Part shown: positions 57,322-64,000 of the stretch, in pieces | How positions within the stretch are numbered: position 1 is the first letter of the stretch | Layout: every line of letters starts with the position of its first letter | Source of the DNA: Leptospira semungkisensis | GTDB taxonomy: Bacteria; Spirochaetota; Leptospiria; Leptospirales; Leptospiraceae | Reading direction: 5' to 3' | Assembly: GCF_004770055.1 (NCBI RefSeq) | Contig: NZ_RQEP01000018.1 | Location: forward strand, 310,001 to 374,000 | Length of the DNA stretch: 64,000 nucleotides | Program-made: the position numbers and the translations under genes | Notes under the pieces: generated by a model | What the model was told of the DNA's origin: nothing | Seen by the model: only the letters and a program-made list of their open reading frames with translations | Database searches by the model: none

Positions 57322-59586
57322 TTAGGAAATCTCTTCTTCCTTTTTCTTAAAAATAAATTCTTTCCTAATTTCGGATACTTTAGAAACCCCGACGGTATTC
57401 ATCGCCTGAATAAGGCCTTCGGAATATTGGCTGACCAAGAATCGGACCCCGGCCACACCGCCTCCGACTGCCGAAATTGCCATCGGCCTTCCCACGAGCA
57501 CAGTATCAGCACCGAGAGCATGCATTTTGAAAACATCGGCCCCGCTTCTCACCCCTCCATCCACACAGATCGGGAAATCTTTTCCGAGAGCCTCTCTAAT
57601 CTTAGGAAGAACTCTCGCAGTTCCCGGCATATCGTCGAGCACTCTTCCTCCATGATTGGAAACTACAATAACGTCAGCCCCGGCTTCTTTTGCGAGGACT
57701 GCATCTTCTGGGCTCATGACCCCTTTGATAATGAAAGGAAGTTTGGTATAAGAACGGATCTTAGAGAGAGCATCCACTCCTCTCGTGATGGAAGGGATTT
57801 TTTTCTGGACCAAGGTCTTGAAGTTAACCGCGTCTATATCCATTCCGAGAGCGAGGACCCCTTGGGTCTCCGCCTCTTGGAATCTTTCTCGGATCAACCC
57901 CTCATCTTCTCTTGGTTTGCAGATCAGGATTCCTGCCCCTCCCACTTTTTTGAGAGCCTCAAGGATGATCAGATATTTTTCAGGACTCGCTCCATCGCCT
58001 AACCATGCCAAGCTTCCGGAAGCAAGGCAACCTTCTAAAAGAACGGCAGCTAAAGTATACTCATCCATTGCTCCGCTCATGTTCGTGATTGCTCCCGTCA
58101 TAGGAGCGCACATGAAGGAAGTAGAAAGACTTCTTCCCAAGAAATTCGTGGTAGTATCTGCCTGCACATTGTCCCGGATATATCTGGGTAGAATGGAATA
58201 TTCTGCGAGCGCCTTTGCATTGTCTTGGAAGGTAAGCATTCTTCCGACCCCGCCCATTCCCGGAACTCCGGAAGCACAGTCAGTGCCATCGCATACCTTG
58301 CAGACCCAGCAAATTTCTTTTCCAAATCGGACTCTAGCGTTAGCCGCTATCTCCTTCTCTGAAATGGAATATAGTTCGTCAGAAGTAAATTTTACAGTAT
58401 CTAATACTTGGGAGAAGATACTCTCCGCTTGTGAAAGAGTTTCCGCAGAAATGATCACATGCCCTGTCTTCTCGATATTATTCGTAGGCTCTGGGATCAC
58501 ATCTCCTATCTTGTGCAGAAGATAAATATCAGTGACTCCTTCTATCTTCTTCGCCTCTTCTAATCCATCGATAGATAGAAGTTTTCCCTTAGGAGCAAGC
58601 AATGCTCTTTCGATAGAGACCCGATTGAACAAAGGATCTAAATTGTCTGGCTCTTCGCCCAACGCGATGAGTATGGCGGCTCGGTTTAAATTAATCCCGC
58701 TGGAAAGAGGAAAAGTAAATGCGGACATGAAACCGCCGGATAGACGAGCAGCAATCTCTCCTACCTTAACTCCGGTGGGAGTCACCTTGATATCGCCTTT
58801 GCCGGCCCCTCTTTTGATCCCAAGCGCTTGCATTCCTCTGAACATCACATCTTCTATCTCTTTCTGTATAGAAGGAGAAAGTGCAGAAGGCATATTATGG
58901 CCCATCTCTATAAAGTAAGGCTCTCTTTCAATGATCCGATCGGCAAGTCCGGTGATCCTAAAATTTCCATCCCAGGCAAGAGCATCCACGGAAACTTCAG
59001 GACCGGGCATGTATTCTTCTAGGATCATTTCTCCAGTGGGAGAATATTTCTTGGCATGCTTGAATGCAGCCTGGAGCTCTTCTCGATTATTGACCTTTAC
59101 GACCCCGCGAGCTCCCATATTGTCTGCAGGTTTCATCACCAAAGGAAACTGTAGGAACTCCAACGCATCTCGTGTGTCTTGGATGCTCCAAACGGGAGCA
59201 AAACCGGGAATGGGAACGCCTGCCTTTTTCAATCTCTCCCGCATCTTGACCTTATTGGAAGCTGCTTCCGCATCGACGAAGCGTATCCCAGGTAAATCCA
59301 GGGCATTTGCAACAGCAGCAACTGTCATGCTCGCGTCCGTTCCAGCCGTGATCACACCATCTATCTTAGTGGTAGCGGAAAGCCTTTTGGACTCTCTCAC
59401 CATTCCCTCGATATCCTTTGTAGACATGATCATAGGAAGATCGCATACCTTCAAGCCTGGCGCGTCCGGATTCATATCCGCTACAACAGTTCTAAGTTGC
59501 ATTGTCTTTGCGGTTTGGATGATCGGAACCTGTAACAGTCCCCCACCTATGATTAGAATCGTCTTACCGGCGATCTTTTTACTCAC
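57322..59586 (-). CDS. ATP-grasp ligase fused to an FMN-dependent alpha-hydroxy-acid dehydrogenase-like domain
   Basis: A 754-residue fusion. Residues 1-400 form a carboxylate-amine ligase-like ATP-grasp module: PreATP part ILIIGGGLLQVPII, FPLVMKPADNMGARGVVKV, ILEEYMPGPEVSVDAL and KVGEIAARLSGG (metal site). Residues 420-754 form an FMN alpha/beta barrel with VVSNHGGRVLDDMPGT (His645 at the catalytic His position), ICVDGGVRSGADVFK and TVLVGRP. Between them is a Cys cluster, C426-x2-C-x2-C-x4-C437 (CWVCKVCDGTDC), followed by VPGMGG, which recalls single-domain Firmicute FMN proteins. The stop of mnmA overlaps its start by 4 bp. The substrate is unknown; the fusion suggests ligation followed by oxidation of a 2-hydroxy or amino product, which is an inference. 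Confidence 0.9.
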   Translation of the reverse strand: MSKKIAGKTILIIGGGLLQVPIIQTAKTMQLRTVVADMNPDAPGLKVCDLPMIMSTKDIEGMVRESKRLSATTKIDGVITAGTDASMTVAAVANALDLPGIRFVDAEAASNKVKMRERLKKAGVPIPGFAPVWSIQDTRDALEFLQFPLVMKPADNMGARGVVKVNNREELQAAFKHAKKYSPTGEMILEEYMPGPEVSVDALAWDGNFRITGLADRIIEREPYFIEMGHNMPSALSPSIQKEIEDVMFRGMQALGIKRGAGKGDIKVTPTGVKVGEIAARLSGGFMSAFTFPLSSGINLNRAAILIALGEEPDNLDPLFNRVSIERALLAPKGKLLSIDGLEEAKKIEGVTDIYLLHKIGDVIPEPTNNIEKTGHVIISAETLSQAESIFSQVLDTVKFTSDELYSISEKEIAANARVRFGKEICWVCKVCDGTDCASGVPGMGGVGRMLTFQDNAKALAEYSILPRYIRDNVQADTTTNFLGRSLSTSFMCAPMTGAITNMSGAMDEYTLAAVLLEGCLASGSLAWLGDGASPEKYLIILEALKKVGGAGILICKPREDEGLIRERFQEAETQGVLALGMDIDAVNFKTLVQKKIPSITRGVDALSKIRSYTKLPFIIKGVMSPEDAVLAKEAGADVIVVSNHGGRVLDDMPGTARVLPKIREALGKDFPICVDGGVRSGADVFKMHALGADTVLVGRPMAISAVGGGVAGVRFLVSQYSEGLIQAMNTVGVSKVSEIRKEFIFKKKEEEIS

Positions 59587-60737
59587 GGAAGAACAGAAAC
59601 TCCCACATTAGAATTTTCTAATACAGATACATCCGATTTTTCGTAGGTGACTACACTTCCCTTGCGGATGATCCCACCTGCAAGCAGATAGTTCCCATTC
59701 GAAGGATAGAATACTGCAGATTGGCCGGGAGCAACTCCTTTGACTTCTTCTAAAGGAAAGACACGGATCTGGTTTTCTTCTCTGACTACTTTGGCTGCGA
59801 TCGGCTTGGATCTATATCGGACCTGCACCCTGCATTCTGTTTCTTCCGTTCCGGAAACAGGCGCCCAAGCTTGCAGATTCAAATCCTCGACCACAAACGA
59901 TTCGACAAAAGTTTGTCGCTCTTCTCCCAAGATCACTGTTCCATCGTCTTGGATTGAGATGACGTATAGCGGAGATTTCCAGGCGATCCCAAGGCCTTTT
60001 CTTTGACCTATGGTAAAGTTTTCCTTACCAGTATGATGACCGATTACCTGTCCGTTCTGCAGAGCAAACGCTCCCGGAGTGAAGTCGATATTCTTCTTAG
60101 CCAAGAATTTTCTATAATCGTTTTCTGGAATAAAACAGATCTCTTGGGATTCCGCCTTCTCAGCGACCGGCAATCCCATTCTTCTTGCGATCTCTCTCAC
60201 CTCTGGTTTGGTCATTCCTCCCAGAGGGAATACGGTATTCTTCAGATTCTCTTGAGAAAGTCCGTATAAATAATAAGCCTGGTTCTTATTCATGTCTTCG
60301 GCGTTTGCTACAGAATAGCGGCCGTCCACTTCTAGGATCCTAGCATAATGACCAGTGGCTATTTTATCGATCCCTAACGCCTTCGCCTTGTCGAACAAGG
60401 CTCCAAATTTCACGAAAGTATTGCATTCCACACATGGATTCGGAGTCTTTCCTTCCTTGTAATCGTTTACGAAACGATCGATTACCTTCTCTTGGAAGAG
60501 CTTCTCCATCTTGATCACATAAAACGGTATATTCAAGGAGAGACCCACATCTCGGGCGTCCCGGATATCTTCCGGTGAGCAGCAGGATTTTTTGGTAGTA
60601 TCGCAAGCTGGCGCCTCATATTCCCAAGTGCGCAGGTTTACACCGATCACCTCGTAACCTTCTTCCATAAGAAGGCCTGCGGTAACCGCGCTATCCACTC
60701 CACCACTCATTGCTACGATGATCTTTCCCTTACTCAT
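59583..60737 (-). CDS. mnmA: tRNA-specific 2-thiouridylase MnmA
   Basis: A 384-residue enzyme that puts sulfur on U34 of Lys, Glu and Gln tRNAs. The P-loop is MSGGVDSAVTAGLLMEEGYE; the first catalytic Cys is in GKTPNPCVECNTFVKFG and the second in ESQEICFIPENDYRKF. Length is standard. The start overlaps the protease-like gene by 8 bp and the stop overlaps the fusion gene by 4 bp, a tightly coupled operon. Confidence 0.96.
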   Translation of the reverse strand: MSKGKIIVAMSGGVDSAVTAGLLMEEGYEVIGVNLRTWEYEAPACDTTKKSCCSPEDIRDARDVGLSLNIPFYVIKMEKLFQEKVIDRFVNDYKEGKTPNPCVECNTFVKFGALFDKAKALGIDKIATGHYARILEVDGRYSVANAEDMNKNQAYYLYGLSQENLKNTVFPLGGMTKPEVREIARRMGLPVAEKAESQEICFIPENDYRKFLAKKNIDFTPGAFALQNGQVIGHHTGKENFTIGQRKGLGIAWKSPLYVISIQDDGTVILGEERQTFVESFVVEDLNLQAWAPVSGTEETECRVQVRYRSKPIAAKVVREENQIRVFPLEEVKGVAPGQSAVFYPSNGNYLLAGGIIRKGSVVTYEKSDVSVLENSNVGVSVLP

Positions 60738-61716
60738 TTGCCGGGTCCGTTTCCTTTCCTACTATACCAATAAGACTCCTTTTTGTGTCCAAAAGAATTC
60801 GATAGTTTTCCATCCAATTCCGGCCCAGAATCCCAACGATGCCCTTTCTATAGTCCCAATGCAATGCATCGGGGGGAATGCCTCCCGGAAAGACCTCTAA
60901 GTCCGGCAGACAAAAGCGGAAACCCTCGTAGTTATTTTTAACAAAAACAGGACAGAAAGGCTTCAGAATACGGATCTTGGCATTCAACTTCCCTCCTCCG
61001 AAATTATAAACGCTGGCATCCTTTCCTTCCAAATACTCAGTCGGGTGATCTCCTTGGATGGTGTCCCAATCCAAAACGCTGTATTCAGCGCCGGTATCCA
61101 AGATCCAAGATTCCTTTCTGATCCCGGGAGGACGAAGAAGCACCGCAGTCGGTTGGCCGGATCTCAGAAGCATAGGAAATAAATTTTCTTCCGGAAAACC
61201 GGGGGCAGATTTAGAAGAAGGAGATTTCCAGATAGAAAGCCTATCCGGAAGTTCCAGTTGGATCACATGACCCAAAAATGCATTCATGCCCAGAATACCG
61301 TTCACTCTCAGTTCTTTCGGAAAATTATGAGAGAAGAATTCAACGTTTTCGAAGACCTTAATCCCTCCCGCATATAGATCGTTTTGGATTGCCTTGCGAA
61401 CGGACTGAACTGCACCACCAGGAAAGCTAGCGCTCAAAAATTTGCGGGGAGAATTCTCCGGAACGAAATCATCTTCTAAGAAAGAAACGAATGCACCGGT
61501 ATCTATCAGAAATCTCAGAGGCTCTCTTCCTTGTTCCATGGAAAGATAAAGAACAGGAAGATGATCCACTTCTTTCAGAGGAAGACGGATCCAAGCGCCT
61601 CCAGCTTCCTTTTCATAATGTATATAACCCGAAAAAAGATTTCGAATATCGAAAGAAGAACAACTCAAATGAAAGCTGAATAAAAAGAGAAAGAGAAGAA
61701 GCCCGCGAGGAATCAT
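60730..61716 (-). CDS. Retropepsin/pepsin-like aspartyl protease lipoprotein with two DTG motifs
   Basis: About 328 residues from ATG 61716, giving a compact lipoprotein signal MIPRGLLLFLFLFSFHLSC; a TTG start at 61746 would add ten residues. Two aspartic-protease motifs are present, RFLIDTGAFVSFLEDD and SWILDTGAEYSVLDWD, one in each half, and hydrophobic flap-like segments follow. The layout is that of a single chain carrying both halves of the active site. Activity and substrate are unknown. It is first in the operon with mnmA and the ATP-grasp/FMN fusion. Confidence 0.82.
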   Translation of the reverse strand: MIPRGLLLFLFLFSFHLSCSSFDIRNLFSGYIHYEKEAGGAWIRLPLKEVDHLPVLYLSMEQGREPLRFLIDTGAFVSFLEDDFVPENSPRKFLSASFPGGAVQSVRKAIQNDLYAGGIKVFENVEFFSHNFPKELRVNGILGMNAFLGHVIQLELPDRLSIWKSPSSKSAPGFPEENLFPMLLRSGQPTAVLLRPPGIRKESWILDTGAEYSVLDWDTIQGDHPTEYLEGKDASVYNFGGGKLNAKIRILKPFCPVFVKNNYEGFRFCLPDLEVFPGGIPPDALHWDYRKGIVGILGRNWMENYRILLDTKRSLIGIVGKETDPANE

Positions 61717-61819
61717 ATTATCTTTTTTGTATATAATTCTTTCCAAAACCCAGTAAGATTGCCAGGCTTTCCATAAAAATCGATCTTTTTTTTAGGAACG
61801 GATAGAAGAAAGAAGAGAA

Positions 61820-61846
61820 GGATTTTCCCGAAGCACGGGAAAATCC
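61820..61846 (-). terminator. Hairpin terminator after the small Cys-containing gene
   Basis: GGATTTTCCCG-loop-CGGGAAAATCC is an 11-bp perfect stem. On the minus strand it lies 7 bp after the stop at 61854 and is followed by a pyrimidine-rich tract (TTCTCTTCTTTCTTC). Confidence 0.75.
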
Positions 61847-61853
61847 GTTTTGA

Positions 61854-62084
61854 TCAGATAAGTTTTTTAATGCAGCGGGAGTTTGGGCAGCGAGTATAAT
61901 CGATCACGCAGTCCCTATATTCGATCCCGGTCATAGTATCCTTTGCTTTATACTCTATAAAACAAGAATAGGGAGAGAAATCGAATTCTTCTCGGCCGAG
62001 AGCACGGTTTCGGATCCTCTTACCGAGTTCTGCCTCTTCGATCTGGTTGATATAATAATGGTCCAGCTCTAGATGTCTTTCCAT
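61854..62084 (-). CDS. Small conserved-looking protein with C-terminal cysteines
   Basis: A 76-residue protein that I do not recognise. GAAGG lies 7 bases before the ATG, and a strong hairpin follows the stop, both supporting a real gene. The sequence is polar, without signal or spans; three Cys occur in the last 40 residues, two of them in YTRCPNSRCIKKL, a possible metal or redox pair. It is transcribed in the same direction as the GGDEF gene but separated from it by a hairpin. Confidence 0.65.
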   Translation of the reverse strand: MERHLELDHYYINQIEEAELGKRIRNRALGREEFDFSPYSCFIEYKAKDTMTGIEYRDCVIDYTRCPNSRCIKKLI

Positions 62085-62105
62085 GCTAGAACCTTCGGCA
62101 GAATG

Positions 62106-62142
62106 ACGGATTTCGATAAGGCAAAGAAGCCTAGAAATCCGT
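62106..62142 (-). terminator. Hairpin after the GGDEF gene
   Basis: A 9-bp perfect stem ACGGATTTC / GAAATCCGT with a 19-bp loop that itself contains AGGC/GCCT lies 9 bp after the GGDEF stop. There is no T-run downstream on the minus strand, so it may be an RNA-stability hairpin rather than an intrinsic terminator. Confidence 0.5.
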
Positions 62143-62150
62143 GAAAAAAA

Positions 62151-63332
62151 TTAATTCTCTACAGGTACCCGAAAGCTGATCGTCCGGTTTTTGCCCGAAT
62201 GCTTGGCTTCGTACAATGCCTTGTCCGCTCTCTCGATCAGATCCTTATTATTCCTGTCTGTGGTCCAAAACTCCGAAACCCCGATAGAAAGAGTGACCTG
62301 GAAATCAGGCCCGCCATTCGGATTAGGAATAGAACTGGATTCAACTGCCTTCCGCAGCCTTTCTCCCATTTCGTAGCCTCGTTTCAGATCGGCGCTTGGC
62401 ATGACTAAACAGAATTCTTCCCCACCGTAACGAGCAGCAATATCATGCTTTCCTGCACATTGGATCAGCCTTCTTGCGACCTCGATAAGCACCTGGTCTC
62501 CTGCCTGGTGACCATGAGTGTCATTGAACTTCTTGAAATTGTCTACGTCCGTAAATAGAAGTGCGAGATTCGCTCTCTTCTTTCTACAGCGTTCCATCTC
62601 TTCTTTCAATTTGGTTTGGAAATAGTGATGCACTTTCAAACCGGTCATCATGTCCACTGTGGCCAGTTCATATAGACGGGAGTTCTCGACGGCAATCCCT
62701 GCGAGAGTAGAAAGAGTAGTGAGAAAGTCTCTATCTTCCTCCATCCATTCTCCCATCGTGATCTTTTCACCGAGAAGAAGAAGTCCGTTTACTTTTCCTT
62801 TTGCGTTGAGAGGAATGATCAAGTCCCCGCCGATTCTGCGTAGGAACTCCAACTCCGGACTGAGTCCCATGGCTTCCTCGACCTGATCGGGAGTCATAGC
62901 CTTCAGTTTCGTTTCTAAGAAAGTGATAAGAGGTGCGTCTGTTTTGATCTTGAAGCCGGAGTCATCCTCGGCTAGATCGAATCCTTTAAAGCTAGGCTCT
63001 AACTCGAAATAATTCGAGTCTGCTTCTGGAGCTAAGAAAATAGCTGCACTCAACGTTTGCAATTGAGCCAAGCAAATATTCAGGATAGCATCAATTAGAT
63101 ACTTATAATCAAGTGTGGAATTAAGAGCCTTACTGATCTCGAGAAGTTGTTTTTGATCGTAGATCTTCTTCTCATAATACTCGATCATTAATGGATCATT
63201 GTCTTTTCCGATCAAGTTGGAATCTCCCAGTGCTAAATTGAAAAGATATTCTATTTCGCTAAAATCCGTTTCATCGTTTACGGACTTTCGATCTAATGTT
63301 TGAAGTCGATCCGCACGAGGTAGTAGCATCAA
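62151..63332 (-). CDS. GAF-GGDEF diguanylate cyclase
   Basis: A 393-residue soluble cyclase that makes c-di-GMP. A short N-terminal part and helix (EYYEKKIYDQKQLLEISKAL) lead into a GAF domain (about 75-220) and a GGDEF domain with ARYGGEEFCLVMP as active site, MTGLKVHHYF upstream and TLSIGVSEF after it. The residues in front of the signature read GKHD where the inhibitory I-site would be RxxD, so product inhibition is probably absent. Start is TTG 63332 or the adjacent ATG 63329; GAGGA lies 7 or 10 bases upstream inside the palindrome TTTCCTCAAGGAAA. Confidence 0.93.
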   Translation of the reverse strand: MMLLPRADRLQTLDRKSVNDETDFSEIEYLFNLALGDSNLIGKDNDPLMIEYYEKKIYDQKQLLEISKALNSTLDYKYLIDAILNICLAQLQTLSAAIFLAPEADSNYFELEPSFKGFDLAEDDSGFKIKTDAPLITFLETKLKAMTPDQVEEAMGLSPELEFLRRIGGDLIIPLNAKGKVNGLLLLGEKITMGEWMEEDRDFLTTLSTLAGIAVENSRLYELATVDMMTGLKVHHYFQTKLKEEMERCRKKRANLALLFTDVDNFKKFNDTHGHQAGDQVLIEVARRLIQCAGKHDIAARYGGEEFCLVMPSADLKRGYEMGERLRKAVESSSIPNPNGGPDFQVTLSIGVSEFWTTDRNNKDLIERADKALYEAKHSGKNRTISFRVPVEN

Positions 63333-63415
63333 AAAGCTTTCCTCAAGGAAATCAAACTCTTTTTACTTTTTCAATTGACTTTAAGCCCAGGTAGAGGAAT
63401 CATGGTTCTAGACGC

Positions 63416-63488
<73 letters not shown>

Positions 63489-63604
63489 GAGCGTTTGATT
63501 TCCTCTCTTCTTCCTTAAAAGTAGACAAAGAGACGTCTTAAATCTACTTTTTCCACTCTTTCTCTTTTAAAAAAGAAATAAACTTTCGTCCTATATAATC
63601 CTTT

Positions 63605-64000
63605 TTACTTAGTTCCTAACTCTTTTGACCTTTCTGACGCACGTTTCACTGCGGACATCACTGCAAAAGGGAAATTGTTTTTTTCCAATTCTTCTAATCC
63701 GGCGATTGTAGTTCCTCCGGGAGAAGTAACTTTGTTTTTCAATACTTCTGGATGCGCTTCTGAATTTTGATCCAATTCTTTCGCTAAAAGTTCCGCGCTC
63801 CCTAAAACCGTTTGGATCGACAATCTTAATGCTTGGGTGTACGTTAGACCTGAGGCGACTCCCCCTTCCGCCAAACTTTGAATAAAGCGAAGTACGTAGG
63901 CAGGACCGGAACCGGAGAGACCTGTAACTGCATCCAGTAGATCTTCTTTAGCAAGTTCCACACAATAAGAAATGGGAGAGAAGATCTCTTGGACGCTTTC
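63605..64000 (-). CDS. proC: Pyrroline-5-carboxylate reductase (partial, N-terminus beyond window)
   Basis: The last 131 codons of ProC, open through the right edge. The frame reads through ESVQEIFSPISYC into DLLDAVTGLSGSGPAYVLRF, the conserved dimer/proline-binding helix, and then NKVTSPGGTTIAGLEELE and AVKRASERSKELG. It makes the last step of proline synthesis with NAD(P)H. The Rossmann half lies outside the window. Confidence 0.95.
   Translation of the reverse strand, partial: ESVQEIFSPISYCVELAKEDLLDAVTGLSGSGPAYVLRFIQSLAEGGVASGLTYTQALRLSIQTVLGSAELLAKELDQNSEAHPEVLKNKVTSPGGTTIAGLEELEKNNFPFAVMSAVKRASERSKELGTK

Noticed and set aside
58931..59611. A plus-strand frame of 226 codons antisense to the ATP-grasp/FMN fusion
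   Set aside because: It covers the ATP-grasp motifs in reverse and lacks a ribosome site or family features.

Overview
The window reads as chromosomal DNA of a Leptospira species. The evidence is the family content rather than any search. There is a giant Hint-containing protein of a kind I associate with Leptospira, several DUF1566/Lcl-type surface lipoproteins, a DUF1577/PilZ-like protein, the spirochaetal order rpsF-ssb-rpsR-rplI-dnaB, and many TTG starts. The palindrome GTAGGAGTTCCTAC, which I recall as common in this genus, also occurs. I see no phage, insertion sequence, CRISPR array or rRNA.

Layout. (1) 1-7140 (minus): the first 2380 codons of a giant secreted or surface protein with a Hint autoprocessing domain; its C-terminus lies outside the window. 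(2) 7229-10613: two DUF1566 proteins, the larger an Ig-like/chitobiase-like lipoprotein whose paralog sits at 25762-28896. (3) 11437-25315 (minus): a nine-gene run encoding a TolC-type channel, three lipoproteins (Ig-like, unknown, TPR), a membrane-fusion adaptor, two tandem RND permeases, a MORN-repeat protein and a multi-span membrane protein. The second permease has lost the transmembrane acidic residues that carry protons. (4) 29210-42923 (minus): a housekeeping block, rpsF-ssb-rpsR-rplI-dnaB-aspS-phoH-7TMR/HD hydrolase-ybeY-recO-small ORF-argS-cinA-beta-propeller, mostly with overlapping or touching ends. A good promoter lies in front of rpsF. (5) 43249-43915 (plus): a FitAB/VapBC-type toxin-antitoxin pair with a candidate autoregulatory operator. 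(6) 43912-47698 (minus): CapA-like, SLC13-type transporter and purU. (7) 48011-48821 (plus): two Hsp20 chaperones behind two CIRCE (HrcA) operators and ended by a clear terminator. (8) 49275-53279 (minus): a four-gene copper-protein operon (cupredoxin/beta-helix lipoprotein, 3-TM protein, multicopper oxidase, SCO). (9) 53471-57106: nhaC-type antiporter, RluA-type pseudouridine synthase, PilZ-like protein. (10) 57322-61716: an overlapping operon of a two-DTG aspartyl-protease-like lipoprotein, mnmA and a large ATP-grasp/FMN-dehydrogenase fusion. (11) 61854-64000: a small Cys-containing protein, a GAF-GGDEF diguanylate cyclase, initiator tRNA-Met and the C-terminal part of proC.

How the parts work together. 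The housekeeping block couples replication, translation, RNA maturation and recombination genes. The accessory material is mainly cell-envelope: an export machine with its own set of lipoproteins, Ig-like/DUF1566 lipoproteins on both sides of it, and a separate periplasmic copper-redox set. The best candidates for something undescribed are the RND cluster with a relay-less partner permease, the ATP-grasp/FMN fusion coupled to mnmA, the cupredoxin/beta-helix/membrane fusion with its free-standing paralogous membrane domain, and the giant Hint protein.
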